The notes under the pieces are model-generated. The model did no database searches. It saw nothing but the letters and a program-made list of their open reading frames with translations, and was not told where the DNA came from. DNA of 6,540 nt from an uncultured Eubacteriales bacterium (lineage in GTDB: Bacteria; Bacillota; Clostridia; UBA1381; UMGS1253): NCBI GenBank assembly GCA_900550065.1, contig URQR01000119.1, forward strand, positions 1 to 6,540, in the 5' to 3' direction. Each line of letters begins with the position of its first letter. Position 1 is the first letter of the stretch. The position numbers and the translations under genes are program-made. This document shows positions 1 through 5,333 of this stretch, one piece after another.

Positions 1-510
1 ATTCTCGCCGTGCTACAGCGGACGCAAACCCCGGCGGCGTTTTTTATCACGGGGGACTACCTAAAAAACGAGAGCGAACTTGTAGCGCGCATGGTCAATG
101 AGGGCCATATTGTCGGCAACCACACGCAGAACCACCCCTCTATGCCGGGCGTATCGGATATCAAGTCGCTCGCGAAAGAAATTACAGAGCTTGACGACAG
201 CTTTTTTGCCCTGACGGGCCAGCATATGCGCTATCTGCGCCCACCAAAGGGAGAATTTAGCGAAAAATCGCTTGCTGTCAGCAAGGATTTAGGCTATCGC
301 AGCGTGTTTTGGAGCTTTGCGTATGCCGATTGGGAAAAGGATAAGACCAATGGAGCACAGTACGCGTATGACCACGTTATGCCGTATTTGCACGACGGCG
401 CAATCATTTTACTGCACGCCGTATCGAAGGACAATGCGGATGCGCTGGAAAAAATTATTACGGATGCAAAGGCGGCTGGATATACGTTTAAGAGCTTGGA
501 CGAATTATAA
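1..510 (+). CDS. pdaA: PdaA-type delta-lactam-biosynthetic de-N-acetylase (polysaccharide deacetylase), 5' end outside window
   Basis: Removes the acetyl group from N-acetylmuramic acid in peptidoglycan, a step toward the muramic delta-lactam of the spore cortex; it would act outside the membrane. The frame is open from base 1 (I-L-A-V-L-Q) and the first possible start, GTG at 10, falls inside the conserved catalytic domain, so the gene begins upstream. Visible family features, in order: AAFFITGDYL; the second metal-binding motif GNHTQNHP, whose two His codons are at 121-123 and 133-135; LRPPKGEFS; FWSFAYADW; the C-terminal ILLHAVSKDNADALE; and the ending FKSLDEL, all characteristic of the spore PdaA subfamily rather than generic NodB deacetylases. 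The catalytic Asp motif (TFDD-like) would lie upstream and cannot be checked. It ends in TAA just before a strong hairpin terminator. Subfamily is confident; a sporulation role is inferred from the family. Confidence 0.9.
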   Translation: MLAVLQRTQTPAAFFITGDYLKNESELVARMVNEGHIVGNHTQNHPSMPGVSDIKSLAKEITELDDSFFALTGQHMRYLRPPKGEFSEKSLAVSKDLGYRSVFWSFAYADWEKDKTNGAQYAYDHVMPYLHDGAIILLHAVSKDNADALEKIITDAKAAGYTFKSLDEL

Positions 511-517
511 GACAGCA

Positions 518-557
518 AAAACCGACCGGGGTGTTGCCCCGGCCGGTTTTGTATTTT
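518..557. terminator. Bidirectional intrinsic terminator between convergent genes
   Basis: An inverted repeat has arms at about 518-531 and 537-550 with a 5-nt loop (tgttg). The stem is 14 positions with a single A-C mismatch, and its core is GC-rich (CCGGGG paired with CCCCGG). The plus-strand 3' arm ends in TTTT followed by gtatttt. Read on the minus strand, the other arm ends in a run of five T. It starts 7 nt after the pdaA-like stop codon and lies about 50 nt beyond the stop of the minus-strand SLH gene, so it can serve both converging transcripts. Confidence 0.88.
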
Positions 558-571
558 AATATAAGAATATC

Positions 572-602
572 ATGGCTCAAAATCTTCGATTTCGAGACTA
601 TT
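572..602 (-). repeat. 31-bp palindromic repeat, copy 1
   Basis: Read on the minus strand this is AATAGTCTC-G-AAATC-GAA-GATTTTGAGCCAT. It matches 28 of 31 positions of the segment at 5280-5310, which lies in the opposite orientation about 4.7 kb away. The core (576-596) is a 9-bp inverted repeat around a 3-nt loop; the one imperfect pair is a G-U wobble if transcribed from the minus strand. The TAG stop codon of the SLH gene (600-598) and two A of its last Lys codon lie inside the repeat, so the coding region ends within the element. It has no T-run of its own. Function unknown. Confidence 0.75.
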
Positions 603-2442
603 TTAACATCTCGCTGAAGTTGACAACCTGTTCGTTATAAAGAAACAAAACGTCTTTTCCGTCAAAATCTACATAGTCGCCTAAAATCTGGCTGAAAATA
701 TAACGGATATCGACGAGCGTAATTGTTTTATAATTTTCCACGAGCAGCGGAGCAAGACTGCATGCGAACGAATCACGGAAGATGACAAGGCCTTTGTCGG
801 TCGCCGCGTTTTCGTTCGTAATCGTCGTCAGCGGGGTAGGACCGGAAAGAAACATGTCATAAGGGGAGTCGCCCGACAGCTTGTCAAGGTCATAGACCTG
901 ATGAAACTCCTTATTTTCTTCATTGTTGACAACCGCATTGTCAATCGCGTCGTTCGTTAGATAGGTGAGCTGCTCGGAGGGAAAGTTCTCCTTCTTATAA
1001 CCGTGCTGTCCGATAAAGTTTTCTACCGTATTGGCTTTGTTCTTTGAAATGTCAATCTGAAATCCTAACTGCGCGCCGAGGCGGTCAACAACTTCTTGCA
1101 GGTTTTCCTGCCGCCAGTGCGGGTCTGTTTTGTAGTAGTCCTCTAAGCTGAGCGCATCAAACAGGTCAATGTATGTAGCGCTCTTAATATTCTCCGAAAG
1201 GAGCGAGCGCATCGTGTTATAGTCAAACGGCGTTTCAACGCGGTCATTGACAAAATAGCTCTTGCTCGGTATTACAGAATAGTAAACGCCCGTACTGTTT
1301 TTAAGATACGTTTGTGTAAGTGTTTCTACCTTGTTTGCAAAGTTAACGACGGAATTTGGGCGCAGCTCGCCGATATAGTCCATATAATATCCGTCTGTGT
1401 ACATCAGCTTGTTTTCGTCCGGTGCTAAAGGCGGCTTTTTTTCCGACAAATCGAGCGCAAGAAAGCTTGCGGCGATCTCCTTTGGCGCGAACGCGTCAAC
1501 GACGAGAAGAATCAAGTTGCCCTGATTTTCTACAATAACCTCGTCGCGTTCAACGCCGACGCAAATCCACTTGCGCGGGTTGACAGACGTGCGGATTTGT
1601 TCCTTGAGCGCGGCGATGTCGACGCCGTCTTTTGCCCGGACTAAGCAGACAGAATGCGCCTGCGAGCCAATCATAGATTCAGAAGCGAGCGCCTCCTCGA
1701 TTCCTTCCAGACTTTTAAGCCCCAAAAAGTATTCCGCACTCTCGTCCGTGATCTGTGTATACATGGTTTTGGGCATCTGTGTGTCAACGCCCTCATAAAC
1801 CTTGTCCATAATACCTTCGAGCGAATTGATGTCGTGTACAATGTCTAGTCCGTCAAGTATCTTTACACTTTCCGCGCGCGTGATAGGATTGAGCGGACGT
1901 ATGGTATTATCCTCGTAGCCTTTTACATAGCCGTTTTCTACAAAGCCTGCTACGAACTCGCGCGCATAGTCGGATATTTCGCCGCTGTCGGCGAAGCTGT
2001 CGATTACCGCCATGTCAAAGCCTTTGACATAAAAGGCTCTTCCAATCATGGTCATCGCGTCCTGCCGCGTGATGTTTTCGTTCGGATAGAAGGCGTCGGC
2101 CTGCGCCAAAACCTCCAGAGAGAGAAGCTTCATTACATTGCCGTAAAACCAGTCGTCTGCGCTTACGTCGGAAAACTGATGTGTGCTGCTTTCTTCGTCG
2201 CTGCTTTTGGGCAGTACGTTGGAAAGAATCGTTGCAAATTCAGCACGCGTTACATTGTTGTCCGGGCGGAATGTTCCGTCCTCATACCCGTTTATCTTGC
2301 CCGCGCCGAGCCATTTGGAAATAATTCCTTCCGCCCAGTGCCCGCCGATGTCCGATGTTGCAAACGCCGGCATAGCAGACCCGATCAGCGTCAGGGTAAA
2401 CACCGCGGCAGTAAAAAAGGATAAAATTCGTTTTTTCGTCAT
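598..2442 (-). CDS. Secreted SLH-domain protein with DUF4358-like and DHHW (AlgJ/AlgX-like SGNH) domains
   Basis: Predicted surface protein of 614 residues. Residues 1-28 form a signal peptide (MTKKR, hydrophobic core, cleavage near AFA-TSD). Three SLH motifs follow at about 31-75 (GGHWAE, GYEDGTFRPDNNVTRAE), 90-136 (DDWFYGNV, FYPNENITRQDA) and 150-198 (GYEDNTIRPLNPITRAES), which normally bind pyruvylated secondary cell-wall polymer. Residues about 209-330 resemble DUF4358 (SMIGSQAHSV, NPRKWICV). Residues about 345-614 are a DHHW-type domain: DPHW at 440-443 stands for the signature DHHW, and RDSFA at 556-560 carries the probable nucleophile Ser558. By analogy with the Asp-x-His/Ser triad of AlgX, D440, H442 and S558 are candidate catalytic residues. 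The start is supported by AAGGAGA (2457-2451) 8 nt upstream of ATG. The likely role is transfer or removal of acyl groups on a cell-surface polymer; the substrate is not visible. The stop codon lies in a repeat. Confidence 0.9.
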   Translation of the reverse strand: MTKKRILSFFTAAVFTLTLIGSAMPAFATSDIGGHWAEGIISKWLGAGKINGYEDGTFRPDNNVTRAEFATILSNVLPKSSDEESSTHQFSDVSADDWFYGNVMKLLSLEVLAQADAFYPNENITRQDAMTMIGRAFYVKGFDMAVIDSFADSGEISDYAREFVAGFVENGYVKGYEDNTIRPLNPITRAESVKILDGLDIVHDINSLEGIMDKVYEGVDTQMPKTMYTQITDESAEYFLGLKSLEGIEEALASESMIGSQAHSVCLVRAKDGVDIAALKEQIRTSVNPRKWICVGVERDEVIVENQGNLILLVVDAFAPKEIAASFLALDLSEKKPPLAPDENKLMYTDGYYMDYIGELRPNSVVNFANKVETLTQTYLKNSTGVYYSVIPSKSYFVNDRVETPFDYNTMRSLLSENIKSATYIDLFDALSLEDYYKTDPHWRQENLQEVVDRLGAQLGFQIDISKNKANTVENFIGQHGYKKENFPSEQLTYLTNDAIDNAVVNNEENKEFHQVYDLDKLSGDSPYDMFLSGPTPLTTITNENAATDKGLVIFRDSFACSLAPLLVENYKTITLVDIRYIFSQILGDYVDFDGKDVLFLYNEQVVNFSEMLK

Positions 2443-2470
2443 ATGTACAGTCTCCTTTTCGATTCATTAC

Positions 2471-2505
2471 GTTACTATAGACGCATGAATCTTATAAAAA
2501 GTTCC
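2471..2505 (-). promoter_or_regulatory. Putative ECF-sigma-type promoter of the SLH/DHHW gene
   Basis: On the minus strand the sequence reads GGAACTTTTT (2505-2496), then CGTCTATAG (2483-2475), with 17 nt between GGAAC and CGTC. This resembles the -35 (GAAC/AAC) and -10 (CGTC) boxes of ECF sigma factors such as the sigma-W/X/M group. The start point would be near 2471, giving a leader of about 30 nt before the ATG at 2442. No good sigma-A pair at proper spacing was seen on this strand. The same motif with the same spacing precedes the operon at 3849. Confidence 0.5.
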
Positions 2506-2538
2506 ATTTTTTCAGTGTGAAAAATATGGCGAATTTTG

Positions 2539-2573
2539 TTGACTTATATAAAAAAAGTTATATAATTTAACTG
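2539..2573 (+). promoter_or_regulatory. Sigma-A promoter of the GxDLY/SGNH hydrolase gene
   Basis: TTGACT (2539-2544) and a perfect TATAAT (2561-2566) are separated by 16 nt, in a strongly AT-rich stretch, with an expected start point near 2573. The leader to the ATG at 2625 is about 50 nt. The 8-bp palindrome TTATATAA occurs twice here (2544-2551 and 2558-2565), overlapping the spacer and the -10 box, and might be an operator. The promoter diverges from the minus-strand ECF-like promoter about 35 bp away. Confidence 0.8.
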
Positions 2574-2624
2574 GACTGACAAAGCTGTATCAATCAGAAT
2601 TTATTTTAGAAGGGAACACTTTTT

Positions 2625-3689
2625 ATGGACATTACAAAAATAGACCCAAATTTTAAGCTGCAAACCTGCGCGGGACGGGAAAATGTTGCGTTTTACGACG
2701 TGCGCCAATCTCCGTTTGCTATATATGGGTTGTATCGGAGCCGGACAGAAACATGTTTTAAGCGGATGCCGGACGATGTGGCAAAAAGTGTGAGCGATGG
2801 GGTTGCGAGCTTATATACGAATACGGCAGGCGGCAGGGTACGCTTTCAAACCGATTCGCCGTTTCTTGCCATAAAGGCCCAGATGCCGGATGTCTGTCGG
2901 TGGTTTTCCCACATGTCCCTGCTGGGCAGCAGCGGATTTGATGTATATGAGTATCAAGACGGAGTATACACTTTTATAAATTCGCTCAGGCCGCCTGTCG
3001 ATATGACGGACGGATTTGAAGGATTCATTGAGCTTGGGGCGCAGAAGCTGCGTGACATTACGATTCACTTTCCGTCATATAATAACGTTACGAACCTTTT
3101 TGTTGGTCTGGACAAGGACGCAAAGCTGCAAGAGGGAGAACGCTACCGGCCCATTGCTCCGATTGTATACTACGGCTCGTCTATTACGCAGGGCGGCTGT
3201 GCGTCGCGGCCGGGGAATAGCTACCAAAATTTTATATTGCGTAAAAATCACATTGACTATATCAACCTCGGATTTTCGGGCAACTGTAAAGCGGAGCAGA
3301 AAATGGCGCGGTATATTGCCGGTATGGACATGTCGGTATTTGTCTGCGACTATGATCATAATGCGCCGAATGCCGACCACCTGCGTAAGACGCATGCGCC
3401 GTTTTTCCACACCTTCCGGCAGGCGCAGCCCGATACGCCGGTGATTTTTGTGTCGCGGCCGGATTTTAAAGGCTCGGCGGAGGATATCGCTCGCCGTAAT
3501 ATTGTAAAGGCTACATTTCAAAACGCAAAAGAGCACGGCGACAAAAACGTGTATTATATAGATGGAGAAAAGCTTTTTGAGGGGGAGGAGCGCGGCTGCT
3601 GCACAGTAGACGGATGCCACCCGAACGATATTGGATTTTACCGCATGGCTGCTGTGATTGGCGCAAAAATAGAGGAAGCGCTTGCGTAG
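2625..3689 (+). CDS. GxDLY-domain SGNH/GDSL-type hydrolase (probable esterase)
   Basis: A 354-residue protein with the two-part architecture of GxDLY/SGNH hydrolases. An N-terminal beta-rich domain (about 1-175) contains the GxDLY-like motif GSSGFDVY near 101-108. The C-terminal SGNH domain (about 178-354) opens with YYGSSITQGG, where Ser186 is the probable nucleophile. It continues with NLGFSGNCK (block II Gly/Asn), CDYDHNAPN near the middle, and the terminal DGCHPNDIGF with Asp329 and His332 as the other catalytic residues. Family members hydrolyse ester bonds, probably acyl groups on carbohydrates; the substrate here is unknown. There is no signal peptide or membrane segment, so it is probably cytoplasmic, unlike the SGNH-type proteins on either side. 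The start is supported by AGAAGGG (2608-2614), 10 nt before ATG, and by an upstream sigma-A promoter. No convincing terminator follows; a 5-bp hairpin at 3703-3716 is weak. Confidence 0.9.
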   Translation: MDITKIDPNFKLQTCAGRENVAFYDVRQSPFAIYGLYRSRTETCFKRMPDDVAKSVSDGVASLYTNTAGGRVRFQTDSPFLAIKAQMPDVCRWFSHMSLLGSSGFDVYEYQDGVYTFINSLRPPVDMTDGFEGFIELGAQKLRDITIHFPSYNNVTNLFVGLDKDAKLQEGERYRPIAPIVYYGSSITQGGCASRPGNSYQNFILRKNHIDYINLGFSGNCKAEQKMARYIAGMDMSVFVCDYDHNAPNADHLRKTHAPFFHTFRQAQPDTPVIFVSRPDFKGSAEDIARRNIVKATFQNAKEHGDKNVYYIDGEKLFEGEERGCCTVDGCHPNDIGFYRMAAVIGAKIEEALA

Positions 3690-3782
3690 AAATGTGGTCA
3701 ATCAGTAATGATACTGTTTCCTTCTGCAATAATAAACGATATATGTGATTGTGTTTTTCCATACTATTTCGACAAAATTTTT

Positions 3783-3815
3783 AAAACTTTTTGCTTCACA
3801 TATGAGTCTAATAAA
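3783..3815 (+). promoter_or_regulatory. Putative ECF-sigma-type promoter of the SGNH-DUF4358 operon
   Basis: AAAACTTTTT (3783-3792) is followed by GTCTAATAA (3806-3814), with 18 nt between AAC (3785-3787) and GTCTA. The minus-strand promoter at 2471-2505 has exactly the same AAC-TTTTT, spacing and GTCTA. It is weaker as an ECF match than that one (AAAAC rather than GGAAC, AGTC rather than CGTC). The expected leader to the TTG at 3849 is about 30-35 nt, similar to the other unit. No good sigma-A alternative was found: TCGACA at 3769-3774 has no -10 box at 16-18 nt. Confidence 0.4.
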
Positions 3816-3836
3816 TGAAAATAAAAATTGAGAAAG

Positions 3837-3851
3837 AAGGGGTTTCATTTG
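3837..3851 (+). promoter_or_regulatory. Ribosome binding site that decides a TTG start
   Basis: AAGGGG (3837-3842) lies 6 nt before TTG (3849-3851). An earlier in-frame TTG at 3828 has only A-rich sequence upstream, and using it would place this Shine-Dalgarno-like run inside the coding region. The first in-frame ATG (3879) has its nearest purine run, GGGAGG (3856-3861), 17 nt away, which is too far. TTG at 3849 is therefore preferred. Confidence 0.7.
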
Positions 3852-4673
3852 GACAGGGAGGCTTTTATAAAAAAAAGAATGATCCGCCGCCGCAAAAGGA
3901 GAGTCCGTGACATAGCGGCATTGACACTATTAATGGCGACGTCTGTACTTCTATTTGTGGCTTTTCATTTGATTGGCGGCGCGACGGAGGAACAAACCCC
4001 TGTGACAATTCAACCGACAGAGCAGGCCACCGAAGAAGAACTACAGCAATATGAGCCAGTTGTCCAGCAGCAGGCACAAAAACCTGAGGAACCCAAAACT
4101 ATCAAAGAGCAAAAAGATTTTAGCAATTCGGTTTTTATCGGAGATTCTATGGCGGAAGGATTTATGCTTTTTTCCGGGATAAAAGACGCCACGTTTTATT
4201 ATGAACGCGGATTGCGGCTTGATGCGGTAGCTACGGATCGGGTCGCTGACACGCCAAATGGGAAAACGACCATTTTAGAGGCCTTACGGCAAAAACCATA
4301 TAACCGGGTGGTTTTAATTCTGGGTCTCAACGAACTTGGATGGGATAACGCAGATGTATTTGAACAGCGTTATAAAAATTTAGTAGACTTAATTCGCCAA
4401 GCCCAGCCGGAGGCTGAAATTTATTTACAGGCGATTCTGCCGGTTACGCAGGAACGTTCTTCGTCCGACCGGGTGTTTAATAATGCCGACATCGCACAGT
4501 ATAATGATAGAATTGCGCGGGTGGCAGAAGAAAAAGGTGTACATTACTTGGATGTATCGCCTGTTATGACGGACAGCAGCGGTGCGTTACACCCCGAAGC
4601 CTCTACGGATGGAATTCATTTAAATAAGAAATATTGCGTGAAATGGCTGGAATACATTACAGAAAAAATATAG
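3849..4673 (+). CDS. Membrane-anchored SGNH/GDSL hydrolase family protein
   Basis: A 274-residue protein from the preferred TTG start. A very basic N-terminus (KKRMIRRRKRRVRD) precedes one hydrophobic segment at about residues 21-42, a probable type II signal anchor that places the enzyme outside. Residues about 45-90 are a Glu/Gln/Pro/Thr-rich spacer. The SGNH domain follows: VFIGDSMAEGF with Ser100 in GDS (block I), GLNELGW with Asn161 (block III) and DGIHLNKKYC with Asp254 and His257 (block V). The middle motif LQAILPVTQE and the ending CVKWLEYI are typical of a clostridial subgroup often encoded near MBOAT, DHHW and DUF4358 genes. This suggests a role in acyl modification of an envelope polymer; the substrate is not shown. 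It is probably co-transcribed with the DUF4358 lipoprotein gene that starts 12 nt after its stop. All expected catalytic residues are present. Confidence 0.9.
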   Translation: MDREAFIKKRMIRRRKRRVRDIAALTLLMATSVLLFVAFHLIGGATEEQTPVTIQPTEQATEEELQQYEPVVQQQAQKPEEPKTIKEQKDFSNSVFIGDSMAEGFMLFSGIKDATFYYERGLRLDAVATDRVADTPNGKTTILEALRQKPYNRVVLILGLNELGWDNADVFEQRYKNLVDLIRQAQPEAEIYLQAILPVTQERSSSDRVFNNADIAQYNDRIARVAEEKGVHYLDVSPVMTDSSGALHPEASTDGIHLNKKYCVKWLEYITEKI

Positions 4674-4685
4674 GGGAGACGGAGT

Positions 4686-5177
4686 ATGAGGGACAAAAAA
4701 TTGTATGGGAGAATGTGTTTGGTTTGTGTGGTTTTAATTGCAGCAATATTGAGTCTGTATGGTTGCAGCAGTAAAGTGGATAGCGTACCGGACGCTGATA
4801 CGTTGGCGCTGCGGCTGTTAGAGGAAGAACGCTTCACGGAGGAGCTGCAGCCAATTGATACGGAAGCTGCGCTTTCGCTATATGGGTTGAGCAAGGCCGA
4901 CATATCCAATAGCGCGGTATATATGGGGACAGGCGCAACAGCGGAGGAGACAGCAGTTTTTGAGGCAGTGGACCAAGACGCGGCCCAGCGTGTGCGCAAG
5001 GCTGTAGAAGCGTACATTGCCGCGAAAAAGGACAGCTTTGAACGCTATATTCCAAAAGAAGTCCCTAAGATAGAACACGCTGTCATTGCGCAGCGCGGCC
5101 ATGTAATTGTAGTGTGTGTATCGGCCGAAAACGGAACGCGCGCAAGGGCGGTTTGTAAAGAATATGGATTGGAGTAA
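4686..5177 (+). CDS. DUF4358 domain-containing lipoprotein
   Basis: A 163-residue predicted lipoprotein of unknown function. The N-terminus is a lipoprotein signal: basic MRDKK, a hydrophobic stretch at about 10-25, and the lipobox LYGC with the acylated Cys at 27. Tyr at position -2 of the lipobox is not the commonest residue. Residues about 35-160 look like DUF4358: LYGLSKADI, VYMGTGATAEETAVFEA, a helix with many charged residues, SFERYIPKEVPKIEHA, and a final beta strand HVIVVCVSA. The ATG is preceded by GGGGAG (4673-4678) at 7-nt spacing. The intergenic gap from the SGNH gene is only 12 nt, and this ribosome binding site begins at the last base of that gene's stop codon, so translation is probably coupled. 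The domain resembles the middle of the SLH protein at 598-2442, suggesting a shared extracytoplasmic accessory role with SGNH-type enzymes; this is inference. Confidence 0.85.
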   Translation: MRDKKLYGRMCLVCVVLIAAILSLYGCSSKVDSVPDADTLALRLLEEERFTEELQPIDTEAALSLYGLSKADISNSAVYMGTGATAEETAVFEAVDQDAAQRVRKAVEAYIAAKKDSFERYIPKEVPKIEHAVIAQRGHVIVVCVSAENGTRARAVCKEYGLE

Positions 5178-5333
5178 TACCGCTTTTAAATTGGCGGTTC
5201 AAACCTCTATTTCAATTGAATCATTATTAGGCAAAACAAATTAAATAGAAACGTACATGATTTAACCGGCAGCGGGAACAATAGTCTCAAAATCTACGAT
5301 TTTGAGCCATTATAGAAAGGAATTGTCTTCGCT
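5178..5333. other. Intergenic leader region upstream of the DUF255 gene
   Basis: This 156-bp gap contains a weak hairpin just after the DUF4358 stop (ACCGC paired with GCGGT, about 5180-5198) with no T-run, so it is not a convincing terminator. TTGAAT (5216-5221) and TAAATA (5242-5247) are 20 nt apart, too far for a normal sigma-A promoter. The palindromic repeat copy 2 and then GAAAGGA (5315-5321), 12 nt before the ATG, complete it. How the downstream gene is transcribed is not clear from the sequence. Confidence 0.5.
5280..5310 (+). repeat. 31-bp palindromic repeat, copy 2
   Basis: AATAGTCTC-A-AAATC-TAC-GATTTTGAGCCAT matches 28 of 31 bases of copy 1 (572-602, opposite strand). The core CTCAAAATC (5286-5294), loop TAC, GATTTTGAG (5298-5306) is a perfect 9-bp inverted repeat. 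Two of the three differences between the copies lie in the loop, and the third keeps pairing as G-U in copy 1. The hairpin ends 8 nt before the GAAAGGA ribosome binding site of the next gene. No open reading frame or known mobile element is linked to it. Confidence 0.75.

Noticed and set aside
10..12. GTG at position 10 as the true start of the pdaA-like gene
   Set aside because: The frame is open to base 1 and the preceding residues fit the conserved domain, whose first catalytic motif must lie upstream.
556..560. RDSF in place of GDSF in the DHHW domain (residue numbers of the SLH protein) as a sign of a dead enzyme
   Set aside because: The Asp and Ser are kept, D440 and H442 are present, and an Arg at this position appears compatible with the clostridial branch of the family, so inactivation is not supported.
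3075..3701. A 208-codon open frame on the minus strand inside the GxDLY/SGNH gene
   Set aside because: It is antisense to a gene with clear catalytic motifs, has no ribosome binding site or recognisable domain, and its composition (many Arg, Cys and Ile) is that of a shadow frame.
3703..3716. Hairpin CAGTA-atga-TACTG after the GxDLY hydrolase gene as a terminator
   Set aside because: The stem has only five base pairs, is not GC-rich, and is followed by a short broken T run; too weak to call.
5180..5198. Hairpin ACCGC...GCGGT after the DUF4358 gene as a terminator
   Set aside because: Five to six pairs around a loop of about 8-10 nt, with no T-run after it.
5276..5300. GGAAC-N17-CGAT just upstream of the YyaL-type gene as a third ECF-like promoter
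   Set aside because: It lacks the TTTTT after AAC and the GTCTA box, and most of it is the palindromic repeat, so the match is probably coincidental.
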